From: Burhinus oedicnemus
Lineage: Eukaryota > Chordata > Aves > Charadriiformes > Burhinidae
Direction of reading: 5' to 3'
Length of the DNA: 64,000 nucleotides
Assembly (NCBI GenBank): GCA_008921705.1
Contig: VFFE01007651.1
Coordinates: forward strand, 119,021-183,020
In this document: one piece after another, positions 1 to 13,475 of the stretch
Numbering within the stretch: position 1 is the first letter of the stretch
How the letters are laid out: the number at the start of each line of letters is the position of its first letter
Notes under the pieces: model-generated
Seen by the model: only the letters and a program-made list of their open reading frames with translations
Database searches by the model: none
What the model was told of the DNA's origin: nothing
Position numbers and translations under genes: made by a program

Positions 1-698
1 AAAGCAGAAAGGTTTCAGTAAAGCTCGGAGGCCACCAATTTCCCAGTGTCCTACCAGTGATGTTTGTATGGTGGTCCTTCTGCACCTCGTTTATGCCTTC
101 AAATTCAGCAGGAGACCATGCAAGCCACGATTACCCAAGAAGTGAGTCATAAGTGCGTAACACTGCAGCCACTCATTCCCAACAGAACATTTTATCTTCT
201 TAACTGTCAAGAAACATTATATGTGCCTAAACAGTACTGTGCAACTTAGCGATAGTTAAAAATGAGCTGGAAAGTCAGAAGTTTTTTTCCACTGATTAAA
301 TTCGAGTGAAAAAACCCTTTATTCACAACTATTAAGCCAATAAATTGTGAACAGAAAAGAAAAATCCCATTTCACGCTTATGCTTGTGGTTTGGTGTAAA
401 ACAATGACTTTTGTTCCATTTCAATTTAAAACAGAATTGTGGTTTATATTTTTTATTCAAAAAGAAGGAAAAGAGAAAGGCATTTTAAGACAAAGCAAAA
501 AGAAAATCATCGCTTCTCTTCAAAGTACTGACTTAACCTGAAATTTCTCACGTAGCTTTTCCTCAAAGGAAACCCCAGTTTCTCATTCAAAGACAGCATT
601 TCCCTGTGGAAATTCTCAGTAAAATTACTATGTTGCCAGTAGCATAACAAGCTACAGGACTCTGCAGCTCTTAATTCACCCAGTCTGGGACTGTCATA

Positions 699-740
<42 letters not shown>

Positions 741-1300
741 CCTCCAAATCCTTCTCCTCCTCTACATAAGACTCCCGTCTGTCCTATTTGTGTTCCCATG
801 TTGCTCAACATCCTCCCCAGCACTAATACTTATGCTGCTTTATGCATCCCATTTCTTTACTCTCACCACACCCAGTCGCTGGCCCCTCTCTTCTCCATAA
901 AGCATCTCCCTCCTTGCTGGGTCACGAGTCAAGGGTCAGTCTCGGCAAGAAAAACAAGCAGCCCCTTTTCAGGAGGGCAGGGTTAGGTGAGGAGGAGCTT
1001 TCTCCTGGCAAGAAGGAGATTTTGGAGATACCCCTCTCACCTTTACAGTGGCTAGACCCACTTGGGAACAGCTGGGTATCTTTAAAGATTAAGTGGAGGA
1101 ACACAAAGAAATGCTTAACAAGGTGTCTCCAAAACAGAGGCAAGAGAAAGATCTCATTTCCTGTGATTGTTTATGGCCTGCATCAGAAGCCACAACTGCG
1201 ATCTGGGTCCCCAGTGTCCTTGGCACCGAGAAAAAGGCAATTCATGCACCATATGCTCCACAACCTACAGAGGCGAGACAAACAGCAAGTGAACGCATCT
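1..1300. other. Unique non-coding sequence with one microsatellite
   Basis: I see no gene here. The sequence is AT-leaning and has only short frames that overlap on both strands, the longest being the plus-strand frame at 842-1339. That frame has no recognisable domain and its end runs into a MIR fragment. The only clear structure is the dinucleotide repeat listed separately at 701-738. Confidence 0.55.
701..738. repeat. (AC)19 microsatellite
   Basis: Nineteen uninterrupted AC units, 38 bp, with no interruptions. Pure dinucleotide tracts of this length usually mutate by slippage, so the copy number is likely to vary between individuals (general knowledge, not seen here). Confidence 0.97.
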
Positions 1301-1412
1301 CTCATCCCATTTTATAGGTGGCATAAAGCCAAGGAGTGACTTGCTGAAGTTAACAGTCCAAGGGACTGAATGCAGCTCTCCTGGCTCTCAGCTCAGCTCC
1401 TAAATCCCACTT
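1301..1412 (-). repeat. MIR-type SINE fragment, antisense
   Basis: On the plus strand the segment follows the reverse-complement layout of a MIR/CORE-SINE. It begins with a CCCATTTTATAGGTGG block at 1306-1321, continues with GTGACTTGCTGAAGTTAACAG at about 1336-1356, and ends with a CAGCTCTCCTGGCTC-like block. The order and spacing match the antisense of the conserved MIR 3' half (CCCATTTTACAGATG, then AACTTGCCCAAGG, then the core). It is strongly diverged, as expected for an element that was active before birds arose. The call is by eye; a profile search of the MIR family would settle it. Confidence 0.6.
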
Positions 1413-4400
1413 TCTCTCCTCATTCAGAGCCTTCCTGGCAGAACAAAGGAATTTATGCCTCAAAGAGCAATCCTGTCCTGGCTGGGAGATGGACGATAGA
1501 AAGCTTAAAAGTATCATTATATCATAGCTCAGGTAGGAAAATAACCTTCCCACCATGAACCTGCAGCATATTTCATTCACAGTTCCTGTTGAGCTCATAT
1601 TTCCTAGTGAAAGGGGGGGTGGGATGGTGTTCAGCTTTAGTAGAATTGAAAAGTGATGGAAAACTAACAGCTGAGGAAAACTACTCCTGCAAGGTATCCA
1701 GCCAGAGCTCCTGTCTCAAGAGAATGGGAAGGACCCTACAAGCTTCTCAGCTGGACCTCTGATCATAGAAAAAATGTTCAGCTTCTCAACTGGACCTTAT
1801 AAAAAACATCAGTTATAATGGCAATAAAAAGTCAAGGTTATTAGCCTTGGCAACTGAAATATTCCCTGCTTTGTCAGCATGCTTTAGCTCTATCTGAAGC
1901 AACTGCCCTACCTTTTGCAATGACACCTGTCCTCGGCTTGCCTAATGAGACTGTTCATTACATTGTAAGAGCTGTTGGTTTCTTTTTTTTTTTCCTTCCT
2001 TCTTTTTTCCTCTCTCTCCGGTACTTATTTTCCCCAGAATTGCAGTCTTCAAGACAAGTAATAGTATTTGTGAAATCACACAACACCTTTAGATGAAAAT
2101 ATGGTATTTTTTTTTAGTTCTCAGAAAACAGAACTACTTTGGTTTGAAATTTGCAAAATTAAAGATTTTAGGGTTTTATTTTAAAATTACAGTTTGAGAG
2201 AAATATCTTTTAAACAAAAGCAATTTATTCCTTTAATTAAAAAAATAATGTATCCTTCCAAATGAGCTATACTTTGAAGTTCCATTCATCGCAAACCAGA
2301 CCACTTTGGTCAGAGCCACCCAGAATTTTGTATATATTTTATGTGTGTGTGTGTGTATACACATACATAGATATGAAACTTCACCAAAAGCCTGTGGGAC
2401 CATTAGAAGCATTTCCTGTCAATCACTTCCGAAGAAAAAAAAAGTACTGAACACAAAACAGCAATATCTAACTACAAAGGTGTAGCTCTGACAATTTCCT
2501 CACCATGAACTGCTTGCAAGTAAAACCACATTTTTACATGTTAGAAAGGAAGCAGGAAGCCTCTGAAAAACTTAGAAGTTATTGGCAGGTATATTGTGTC
2601 CATTCTCATGTAAGACTCTGTCTGAAGGTAGGAAGAGAGATGCAGACAAACAATCAGCACCCCAGGTCGCAGTAAATTGTGCCCTTTTAACTTAGCACAA
2701 ACAAAGACATCAGAGAAGTAGACAAATCAGACAGCCTTGCAAGATGCAGATAGAGTTTTTATGCTTTTTACAATGCAACAGCTTCCAACTAAACTGTAAT
2801 TGCAAACAGTTTTGCTGGAAAAATTGAATACAGGAGCCCATCTGGATTTGTTGATTGAATCCTGAGCCTCATCCATCACCAATAGAACTCAGAAAAACAT
2901 TGCTATTAGTGTTCTCTGTGGGCTGAATCAATCCCTCAGTCTCTCAGAAATACCTGTTTAAAGGTGAATAACTACCTGAGGGGACATCACCAGCTTCGTT
3001 TAGGTATCATAACAGACATAAGTCTTACAAAACTAAACACTGCCTCCAAAACCCTATCTTTAAGCCCCCCCAAACATTTGTACATTTTCATGAGTTAAAG
3101 CGAAAGCTGTTTGGAGAAGGGAGTAGGTGTGGAAATTACTCTAAGTCTCCCTCAGCTATAACCACAGAGCTGGAGCATATGTGACACTGATGAGACAGAA
3201 TAAGTAACCTGCAGTGTGCAGGAGCCCTGGCCACAGTGGAATCCCCTGCTATAGGCAAAGCAACTGTATTCCCCTGAGATTACCCTGTTTTAGAGGAGAT
3301 GCATGGTGAAAGAGAAACAAATAGACTTTTCCCAAACCTTTCAGATTTCCAAGGCAGATGAGGGCCTATCCTAATCTTTCAGTCTGATAGACAGCAGTGC
3401 TTCCCCAGAAAGGAAGACTGTGAAAGGCAGCACCTGCAAGTATAGAAAAAAAGGTGCGGGGCTTGCTTCATCCACTTTTTGACATCTACATAAAGATGTC
3501 TCCATCTCAGATGGAGACAGAGACCACTTAGGATTCCCTTTATAGTCTAGGACAGCGGAAACAAGCACCTCTACAATGTCATTCAGCTGCCTATATATTT
3601 AGAGATCTACTTTAGGAAAAGACAAAATAAACTGCTGATATGGCTATTGCTCTTTCTCTAATATAAAGAGAGTCCAAGCAACCCACTCAGACTGCAGGAA
3701 TCCACACTGGGACTCATGAACTGTGCTTAAAAAACAGCGTGTAGGGTAAAGAAGCAGCATTTACAGTAAAGTTTTTTTGTTTTCCTTTTAATAAGGCAGA
3801 CTGTAAAGTACTGTCAAGATAACTATTTCCCCCCATCTAGTGGTGGGATTGCATTTTAAAATGTCCCACCCATCTTAGCTGACTGCATTTGGAAACTGAT
3901 GAAGGTTGCAAATAGTACCACTGCTCTGCAAGATCCCAAAAACCTTTGGCTGTGATTACTGCAAGTCCCATAAACCAGGTCTCAGAGACTGGAAACAGTC
4001 CTCACTTCTCAGTTCTTTGCTCTAACCTCCAGATCTTTCTACCTCTGCTTTCAAAAGTGCCCAAAATATATGAAAGATATAAACTTACCATACTAGTCAT
4101 TAGCTTACTTATTTATAGATTGAGTACTAGGGATTGCCTCTTCACAACTATTTTTAGCACTGCTAAAGAGCTCTGTTATTCATCTGCAGAAACTGCCATT
4201 GATATGTCACATCTGCTTCATGGTCAACTCGTCTTTTAACTGTTTCACCAAATGCAAATGAAAGAAGCTTTATTTCTGGACTTGGAACATGGTATACTTG
4301 GAACAGGTTTTGAGGCGATAACTCAGCTCTGGGTCAGATTCTCAGCATGTTCAGCTGAGCATCATGGTTAGATGTTTCTAAGCTAGTCCTTGTCTTTACT

Positions 4401-7190
4401 ACACATGTTAAAGTTATAGCACGTTCCTACAGGACAAGTCTGAATTGTGTTTGATTACGGACTACAGACTGTCAAGCTGGTCAATGTAAGAGGGTATATC
4501 CTGTTTAATTTTGGAGGTGGTTTTAGGGATTTTTTCAAACTGGGGCTTTCAAAGGAATAGCTTTGTTACCAAAAGCAGAAAAAGTTCCCAGTATACCTAT
4601 TTTTATGCTGGATCTATGCTCCATACTTATTTTCCTTCTGGTTATTAAGGCCAATTGATTCAAACACAGTAAACCTTCTCTGGGCCTAGGTAATGTTCTC
4701 TGAAGTCGTTAGTTTGAATGAAATGGGCTTGAAAGACCAAACACACACAGCTGAGAATTTGCAGAGCACAAACAGGTACACAAAATACATCTCATGCAGA
4801 CCATAAGCAATGTGTCAAAAAGCCTATGACAAGGCTGAATGTGGAAAAGTCTGTTACAAGGCTGACTATCTTAAGATAGCACAGAATTAAGACAATTCAT
4901 TGTGGGTTTAAATGGGGCTTAGTGAGCCAAAAAGATATTTTTAATTACCTGCCTTTCCTTTACATCCCCACAGTGCATGGTACATTACTGTAAACAGAAA
5001 TGCTCATAGATAACCACTTACCTTCCCAATGGGTATGCACCAATAGTAAAGTCACAGTACACCATATAGCTATGTATTTCCAACATGCAGTCAGATGAAT
5101 AGACAACTAGCTTAATAATATTTTATCTGGTCAAAATTCAATTTGGGTCTTCTCCAGCAAAGCTGTAAAAAGCTTGCTGCTCATCTTACAACCATTGTGT
5201 ATTCACCCCACTAATTCTTTTGCCCATTCCTGTTCCTCACCTAAAAAAGATTTTTGCAAACAAGTGACAGCACAATTTGTCCTAAATTTATCCTCTTCCA
5301 CTGACTCCAGATCCAACGTGGACATGGGTTTTCTAGCTCTCTTCTTCACATATTCTTTTGCTGCTCTCCTGGTTTCTGACCAGGACCTGGGGACTAAGAG
5401 GAGAAAGGTTTTTCTCAGAAGAATTAAATCACATTTTTCTATCCAGCCTTAGCCTTAAGTGAGAGAAGATTCCAATGCTTCATACAACTGAGAAACACAA
5501 TCCATTTGTGGGAAATGGGCAGGAAATACACTGTTGAATCACAATTGATGGGGGGTTTATTAAACCTGGTATTTAATTCATTTCATCCTCGTTGGCTTTT
5601 CATCCAATGGTATGACTCCATTCCTTCAACTTCTGTGCTGACAGACTTTTATTTAACTCGTTTTATAACAAATAGATGGGAAAGAAATGACTGATCCTGG
5701 GTAGAAAATTTTCTTTGCCAAAAGTAAAATTCAAAATGAGAGCAAACAAAGCCTGCAGCTGCTCCCTTGCCTCCCATGCCAACAATAATAACCAGTTACA
5801 ATAAAACTAAGTCTACCTGAAACGGAGTCAGAAGGTACCAGATCCTCAGCATAAATAAATTGGTGGAACTGAAAGCACTATATTAGCTGGCAAGTTTTGT
5901 TTTACCTTCACCTTGAATCACTGTTTTTTATGCCCCAAACCTTGGAAACATGCTATAGAAATAAGGGCTTACAAGCCTGTACCGATATCTCTCTGAAGTC
6001 TTGCTTTCACACAATTCACAGTTAGCAACTGAGTCGTCACACATTCCCTCTGTATGCCTCTAAGCCAGTGGGATGCAGTAAAGACAAAACTCTCACATAT
6101 TCCTCCATGTATTCATCCTTTGGAAAGTTTACTGCTGTTTTAAAAAGGTCTGCATGCAGCAACAGGTAAAAGCTGGGGGGGTTGTCAGAGACCTACTTGG
6201 AATCAGAGGCTGAAAAGCTAGTGAAAAAGAAAGCCACAGGTACAGAGAGGGGGCACCATGGCAGTCACCGCACTGAAGTTGGCAGGATCATGTAAACCTG
6301 TTCTTAAATAGTACACCCAAATCTGCCTCCTTGCCACAGATTTTCAGTGCCTCTTTCACTGCAAAGCCATTTCTTTTAGCCAAGCTATCAGCCTGAAATT
6401 AGAAGAATTTCAACTTACAAGCTGGCTTTCACAGGATGCATTTTGGGGACCAGCAAAGTATCTGAAACATGGTAAATATCACAGAGCACCAGGCAGCACA
6501 GATCTGCCACAGATGCCTGTGAATACGTTGCCAGGTAAACATGTATGCCTACAGCCTTGTAAGAACACAGCATTCTTTGGCAAGTAACTGGATTTAACCT
6601 GAACAGGCAAGGATTATTTACTTATTTTTCAATTAAAAATAAAATCTCACAGGCATCCTCACTTATGTTTGGACCTTCCTTCATTAAAAAATGGAAAGAA
6701 ACATAAAGTTTTGCAGTTAGCAGCAATTAAATTTGCTATTTGCTCTTTAGCCTGCAGTTTCAGGGATAGGATGACCTCAGGTAGCACTTCAAGTCTGTCA
6801 GCAGCAGACTTGGCTTTTGAACTGTACTCTGGATACTACACAATCAACTGCAAATCAGATGTTTCTAAATGAGGCAAACTGCATTGGCAGACCACTGTCC
6901 GAACCCAGTGAGGTGTAGCTGAGGAATAGCACAGCCCTACCAACTACAGCACACAAAGAACCTCTACAAGATGGAAGAATCAGGTTTTTAGCCAAAAAGA
7001 CTGCTGAGAACCCAAGGATTGTCACAGGATCCAGAAACTGGGATTAGTTAAGCATTCAAATGCTATTAAAACTCACTGCCTGAATTACTTGCCCTCTAAT
7101 GCTCAAAACCACCAGACAAGAGATATATCAGCCTCTCAGAAATTGAATTGTAACCTCTGGAAACCCCCACGCTTCAGCGAGTATCCTCTA
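1413..7190. other. Unique non-coding sequence
   Basis: About 5.8 kb in which I recognise no gene or dated repeat. It holds a 40-nt pyrimidine run at 1980-2019, a short (GT)8 at 2342-2357 and scattered A/T runs. Short frames occur on both strands (for example 3946-4239 plus, 5174-5452 plus), but none has a domain, a coding-like composition or convincing splice sites. A CTAGTGG-type motif at 3834-3847 is discussed under findings. Confidence 0.5.
1980..2019 (+). repeat. Polypyrimidine tract
   Basis: Forty consecutive C/T residues, beginning with a long T run and passing into CCTTCC and CTCTCTC blocks. Tracts like this can be branch and acceptor regions, but the AG after it is not close enough to make a good acceptor. 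I record it only as low-complexity sequence. Confidence 0.8.
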
Positions 7191-10100
7191 CAGTCCAAAT
7201 GCTAAGGAAGGAGTGTCCGTGCTTTGGGGTCAATGTTTCTGATCTCTCCATGATCCTTCACCAGAAAGGCCTTACCCCAAGCCACTGCTTAAAAACTACA
7301 GACGCTAGTGAAAGGGAAGGAAACCGAACCATTGTGCATATTCTCCAACCATTCAGATGGCCACCCATGGTTATAGACAAGTCTCCTCAAACCACAGGTT
7401 ACTTACTACCTCAGAAGAGCCCTACGACACCACTCTTTTCTCCACATTTCTCCTCCTCTGCAAGCCAAAGCATTACTAAGCACACCAAGCAACCAGCAGC
7501 AAAGCCCACTCTTTCCTTCACTAACTCACAGCACTCTCACGAACCTCCTTGCACACAAACCCTTTCCTACCCATGCACTTCACACAGACCCTTCCCCACA
7601 CACCCCGTCCCTCCACTCATCTAACATTTCCCCTCCAAGTATGTGGCATCACATACGTATTTTCCCCCACCTTACCACGTATTTCACACCACGAAGAAGC
7701 ACTACTTCCTGGCCACAAGACTGCTGCGCTCTTTAGCAAGCCGTGCTTTCACTTGTGAGACCCAGACCCTCCTCGTGCTGCCATTTTTGTCAGAGGAACA
7801 AAATCCTGTGAGCATGGAGCTCCTGCCTTTGGATCACAGCTCTATGATTTCAAGAGAGCTGGTGATATTTTGAGTGAACTGTAGTGACAATGACAAATTT
7901 CAGAAACTAAAATCCTCTGCTTATCAGCAGAAAAGGTACAAGTAGCAATATAAACCAACCTGAAACATGACTTGGAGGAATGATTTCCTAAATGAAAAAC
8001 ACGGGTCTCTACACAGAGATGAGCCCCACAAAAAGGCAGGAGTAACCAAAGTTCTTCTACTACCATTATCAGTGGTACCCTACGGCTGCGCCAAGGGCTG
8101 CTATTTCTGTCCTTGCCTCTGGGGCCCGCACAGCACTCTGTGGATGGGAAGGGTAAGCAGAGACAGACAGGAGTGTCTCTGGGCTGAGGGTCTCTGGTGG
8201 AGGCAGACCTTTACACTGGTCACAACAGCTCACCCCAAAGGCCCGCAGTGGATGCCTGTGTGCCAGTCTATTCACACCTGACTGATAACACCAACTCTCT
8301 TCACGTCGGCTACCATGAAACAATCTGCGACTATCAGGTGTGAAATTCAGAGCAAGGACTAGGCAATGCAGGAGCTTGTTTGCCACTCCCAAGCCAACCA
8401 GTCTCCTCTAATGCACCCTCTTGGTCTAGGTGTCCAAATGACTCCATAAAAAAACATGAAATGTGTTATTGCCCACACTACCATCGTGTGGGTGCATAAA
8501 TCAGTGAGATATAGGATGTGAATCATATTCCATGGCAGATAAAATTTCAATCAAAATTAATAAACAAATCACTGGAACCTCAAAAAATCTGAAATGTCAC
8601 ACTCTAACTTTTTGCCTGAATAGTTATTTTATCCTTGACTAGTTGGCTTTAAAAAAAATAAAAATAAAAAAAAGCTGAGTTTTTCCTCTCACAATTTTCC
8701 CAGTAAGACCAGAGATGAAGTCTCTTCTCTTCAAGATGCTCTTCAGCTAAAAAGGTGATGGAAACACGAAACACCATACAGGTCTGTAAAATATATGGGT
8801 GTTGGCTGAGAAATCAATGTTAAACTTTCATGTCCTTTGTAAAGGGAAAGTCTAAATAGCCCTTACAATCGAATTTCAGACACAGAGAGGATGTGGACAG
8901 TGGCAAATTTCCGCTTAACCGCCCCAGAATAAACAACTCTGAACAATCAGACTTCTCAACAGACTTTGTGGCAGCCAGCCCCAGAGTCAGGACAATTTCA
9001 GTGCACACCAGCCAGCCTGGCTACATTCAAAACCCCAAGACAGGTGGCAGAGAGGTCACGATGGCAACTCCTTCCATCAGCCCTCTTGCATGAGATCTTG
9101 CAAGTTTCAGATCGCTCTAATTGCCCATTTACACCTAAAACTTTTTGAAAATGCAAGGGGGGCACTACAGGTTTTGGAGTAAAACACACGCTCCTTGGAC
9201 AATGTCTTCCCCAGCAGATGTAGCCAAAGCCATGCCCTAGTAGATACTGGCTCCTGACTAATGAAACAAGCATTTGGATGCTAAAAGATACCAAGCATTA
9301 TCTGATACAGTTAAAAGACAGTCCATGACTCCAGAATTTATTTCTGTGCATAGCTCAGCAGAACTTCCGCAGGTTGATCTATGTACACAGTTTACATCCT
9401 TCCTCTCATTTGTGGCACTCATCTGAAAAGAAAGTTTGGGCTTAATATTTGCTTTTGCTTTCTGTCAGGGGATGAATATCACTCAACAGCACCTGAACAT
9501 CATCTTTAGTACACACTGTATACATATGCAGTAAGATTTCAGTTCCTGTACAAAATAGGCCCGTTGCTTTTTGTAACAACACAAGCCTCCTGAACGCTGC
9601 CCCAGTGGCAGCTTTTAAATGAGTTTTATCCTCCCTGAAGGAGAAGGAGAAGCTTCTGTAGACCGTACACTAGGAAAACTTGGACCCATGGATCCAAACA
9701 GCCTATAGGAGTAATAGGGCACATTGTCTGCAGACACACTTAGGCAGTGCCCAAAAACATATGGTAAAAATTCCTGGGTTTGCCTCTGTATCTCTACAGT
9801 AACAGCACCAGTGAAAAACACTTCGAATTCTTCCTGTTGTAGGATCAGACAGTTCCTTTTCTGTTTGTATACAGTTAGCAGGACTTTCATGTGAGCCTGC
9901 CAATGGGACAGTAATTACACAGCGCAAGCTGCAGGAGTTCTGGTGGAAGCATATACAGTTTTCGGCAAAACAGGAATTAGACTAGCTGTTTCAAGAACCT
10001 GCCTTCCTTTCCCCAAAACATATACTTATCACAAAAAATACAATTCTAGGAAAAGAGAAACAACTGGGGTTATTTTATTATTGTTATTATTTAAAGAAAG

Positions 10101-12726
10101 AAAAAAGAAGAAGAAAGAAAAAAAGATTAAAAAAAAAGTCATTCATTTGGTCATAGGACACTAGGACAGCTTGTGAGGTACGAGGCCTGAATGAGAAACA
10201 GGAAATGAAATCTAGATCATTACCTTAGTATATTGAAAATTGCTAGATAAGCCAGTGACCAGCTGCAGTGCTAGGAAAATACAAAGCACTTCACTGACCA
10301 GCCGAGTTGGTACAGCGACTGACCATTCCAGTGCTGAAGTACAGCATTGTGCCGGGCTGTATCAACATGCCCTAACAAATGGAGTGCCACGGGGGGTCTT
10401 ACTGACTCAAGGACAATGATGTGTAATTGCAAGATATCACCTGACTAGAGCCCATTAATCTTTACTGTAACTTCCAATATCCTCAGCAGAAAATGTATGG
10501 TTAACTGCTTTGTATGCTCAGAGGCACAGTTGTGGCTCTTTACCTTCACTCCCATGGGTTAACCACATAGGCAGCTGTAAACGTCAGTTTGCTGCAAGTG
10601 CAGAACACAGACTGCAAATCCATAAAGGTTGATACTACTAGATTTTTAAACAATTAAACATTTTTTTTGAAAAGAACAGCAGCCACTCAGAATTCAATTG
10701 CATTAAGGGAGAGTCACTAAGGACTAGACACTGCTTGTAGGCGCAGCTTTGAACACAGTGATAAGTATCCTGTACTTAGTGGCAGTCCTATGAACACTTG
10801 ACAAAATACCCAGAGCCTCACTCTACAGTGATGAGACTATAGTTGTTCCTGGCTAGAGGAGCAAAATTCCTGTATGGCAGGAGCAGATTTCAAAGTCCTT
10901 GCTCTATTACACTACAACAGCAAATAGCTGGGCAACAAAGCTTTATTGCTTCCCCATCCAAACACTATTTATGCCTCCTCCTTCTCACCCTTCAATTGTA
11001 TTTTGGAAGAGTCACACATGAGAACAGTTGGATGTCTTTTCTCTTTTTCCTTCATAATTGTCTCCCATCACAAGAAATTCTAAAAAAGAAAAAAGGAAGA
11101 AGCAGGGTCTTAAAGAGCAAGAGTCAAGTCCTTAGCTAGCAAAAACTGACTGGCTTCAAATCCCATTTTTCATCAGCTGAGGATCTAGTCACAGTCTTTG
11201 ATTTGTTTCCTCAACAAATTATGACCTAGACTCAAGGAACATACCATGCAGCTGCTCTATAGAAGGCATGCAATTTGCAAACTAAAGTAATAAATCCATA
11301 TAACAAGGCTTTGGGAAAACAAGTTTCTTCATATTTTTCCCTCCTCAAAGAAAACAACTAAATACATCAGGCTAGTGTCTCAGGATTTGGATGATGACGC
11401 ATAATCATTAGTGGTGGCCCTCACTGAAAGTGCTCACTAGCCAACAACTCCTACTGTCCCCTTTGGGAACAGCCAAGAGTGAGATTCTTTTGAAAATCTG
11501 GCCCTGGAGTGTTCTGCACAAGCTTTGAAGTAAAGCCATCTGAGCACCCAGCCAGACCACTGAATGCAAGCAAAACTTTGAAGAAATGACACAAGTCGTT
11601 TCAAATTCCCAACCAGCACCAGCTTGCGCAGCACTGATAACTCCAGGCTGAAAGCAAAAAGACCTGACGCATTCATCTTGGTACTCTGCAGGCACAGATC
11701 TCACATCAGTGATGGGAAACCCTTGAGCCTCCAAGGGCCCTTGTGAAATGATTGGTCTCAGTTTTGTGCCTGTGAGTCCATACTGCAAAGCAGTCACGTC
11801 AGCAACCCCCGTAACGCACTTACCAGCACAAGGACTGTCCAGGCCCTCGTGACTGAACTCTTCTCCCATGCCCAGGTCTTACAGGTAAGGCACCAGGTGT
11901 GCTGACTCGGCATTTACCTTGGCTCTTCCTATGCTGCTGTAGCCTGCAAGGAGGAGAATCTCACCTTTAGAGGTTGTCAGAACAACACTTCTTCCCAGAA
12001 AAATAATGCTTGCAAATCAAAAACAAATCCAGACTGGCAAATTTAGGGAAAAACAGAAACCAAAGTTGTGCCATCTGGTGTGATAACGGCTCCCAAATGA
12101 TTAGGGCTTCAGGAAAAACTGTTTGGGTTTTAACCTGGCACTGAGAAGGCAAATCAAGAAGGAAGGTACTTAAAATCCAGTGTCATTTGATCACCTTATA
12201 AAAAGGCAGTATTGTCTACCCTGTGCATTTGTAAGGGGAGAACTAAATTTTGAAAATGATTGTATTTCCTACTTTTATGGGTTTAAAATACTCACTATAA
12301 ACATTAAGCCCATTATGCAACCTGTAAAGGTAGCGTTTGCCCTTGGTTCTCCTTGTATTTTCTGGTACATCCTTCTGCTCTTCACCTTAAGAGGTCAAAA
12401 TGCTTTTCACATACTCTGCTGTGCCTTGCTCCTGGGGAGGCTAATCTGGCAGCCAGAACTTGCTCCTGTCAAGACTGCAGAGTTTTCCAGACTCTTAAAA
12501 CCCCACCTCTTGCATTTGAGTTTTAGACTCAAATTAAGCTGTGTCCTGTTGAATGAAATATTGCCCAACTCAGCACAAAATTTCACAGATCTAGCATTTA
12601 ACAAGATGTCAGTCTTTAAAGGAGGGATGACCAAAACTAAGTACTATCTGAGTGTTTACTACAGTACAGAGCACTGTACTATGTATCACTGTAATTTTGC
12701 TATGGAAATATAATTTATTTCCTGGT
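7191..12726. other. Unique non-coding sequence with low-complexity patches
   Basis: I see no gene in this 5.5 kb. The plus strand is C/A-rich with little G at about 7400-7640, which explains the long stop-free plus frame at 7199-7624. A purine-rich tract lies at 10093-10138. The minus-strand frame at 11408-11869 and the plus-strand frame at 12180-12713 show no domain. The segment at about 12600-12715 has weak antisense resemblance to the middle of an ancient CR1 (a GACCAAAACT block followed by a CAGTACAGAG block), but it is too diverged to call. Confidence 0.45.
10093..10138 (+). repeat. Purine-rich low-complexity tract
   Basis: An almost pure A/G stretch made of AAAG, AAG and poly-A blocks, preceded by a TTATTATTG-type AT-rich stretch at 10071-10092. 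It is simple sequence with no coding meaning, although a 73-residue frame (9943-10164) runs through it as a lysine-rich translation. Confidence 0.85.
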
Positions 12727-12860
12727 TGGATCAGACCTGAAGTCCATTCTGATGTTCTGTCCCACTGGCAGCAGCCAGTACTAATGCTTCAAAGGAAAGA
12801 TGTAAAAAAAACCAATAACCACGTCGATAACACCTTCTTCTGTGCCTCAAAGAGGAGTTA
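12727..12860 (-). repeat. Ancient CR1 3'-end fragment, antisense
   Basis: On the plus strand it starts with GGATCAGACC, followed by GTCCATTCTGATG, CTGTCCCACTGGCAGCAGCCAGTA and a TGCTTCAAAGG block. This is the order seen in the reverse complement of the 3' untranslated end of an old amniote CR1-like LINE (in turtles and crocodilians roughly GGATCAGACC, GGTCCAT, AGTATCCTGTC, CAGTGGCCA, TGCTTCAGAGG). Divergence is high. Reading the element 5' to 3' on the minus strand, its 3' end lies near 12727. A second fragment on the same strand, from a more 5' part of the same kind of element, follows at 13235-13475. The two may be remnants of one insertion. Confidence 0.6.
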
Positions 12861-13234
12861 GCTTTTGCCTCTGAAGAATACAGATGGAATAGCCTTCTAA
12901 GTATTTCTCTCATATCATTTAATCTGAGGTGCTTTTAATATCCATACAAGCAGATAATTCTTTTTGACCTGCTGAGCTCTTGTTCTCTCCAGGAGGCTAC
13001 TGCAGTGTTAAATTTTGTGGTATGTGTTCTTCGTTAACTTTCTACCAGAATATCTGTGTATCAGAGTTCACTTTGTGTTACTATTTTTTTGTTTCAAACA
13101 TACAGCATCTCAGTTCCCTTTTTAAAACTGCAGCTATACACTTCATTAAGCTGTCTGTGATAACATCTATCCTAATGTTCTGCCTTCAGAGCAGATTGCA
13201 AATTCAGAGCCCAGGCGGGTGAAGAGAAACTTGG

Positions 13235-13475
13235 ATTACTTTTGGCAATGGGCATTATTGTAGCTTTATCCATGTCAAATTTCATCTCTCGCTGCACTGC
13301 CAAGATGTTTAATTCCTCCTGGAGTGTCTAACAAACCTCAACAGCTTTCCCTAACTGAAACAAATTACCATGATCAGCAAGATTCCCTAGCTCACTCCGT
13401 CTTTCCTTCTCCACACTTCTAATGAGGATACAGAGTACCACTGACCAGACCCACATCAGTCTGCAGACAACCAAC
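13235..13475 (-). repeat. Ancient CR1 reverse-transcriptase-region fragment, antisense
   Basis: The plus strand shows, in order, a TTTATCCATGTCAAATTTCATCT block (about 13265-13287), a CACTGCC block, a CTCACTCCGTCTTTCCTTCTCCAC block (about 13391-13414) and an ACCACTGACCAGACCCACATCA block (about 13438-13459). These match, in order and spacing, the antisense of the reverse-transcriptase thumb region of old amniote CR1 elements. No frame remains open through it, so it is a dead fragment. It lies 5' (in element terms) of the 3'-end piece at 12727-12860. Confidence 0.6.

Noticed and set aside
842..1339. 165-residue plus-strand frame
   Set aside because: Competing frames overlap on both strands and its end enters an antisense MIR fragment. 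No domain is seen.
12180..12713. 177-residue plus-strand frame with hydrophobic stretches
   Set aside because: Hydrophobicity comes from T-rich DNA, and I see no family motif. Its last part overlaps a weak antisense CR1-like segment.
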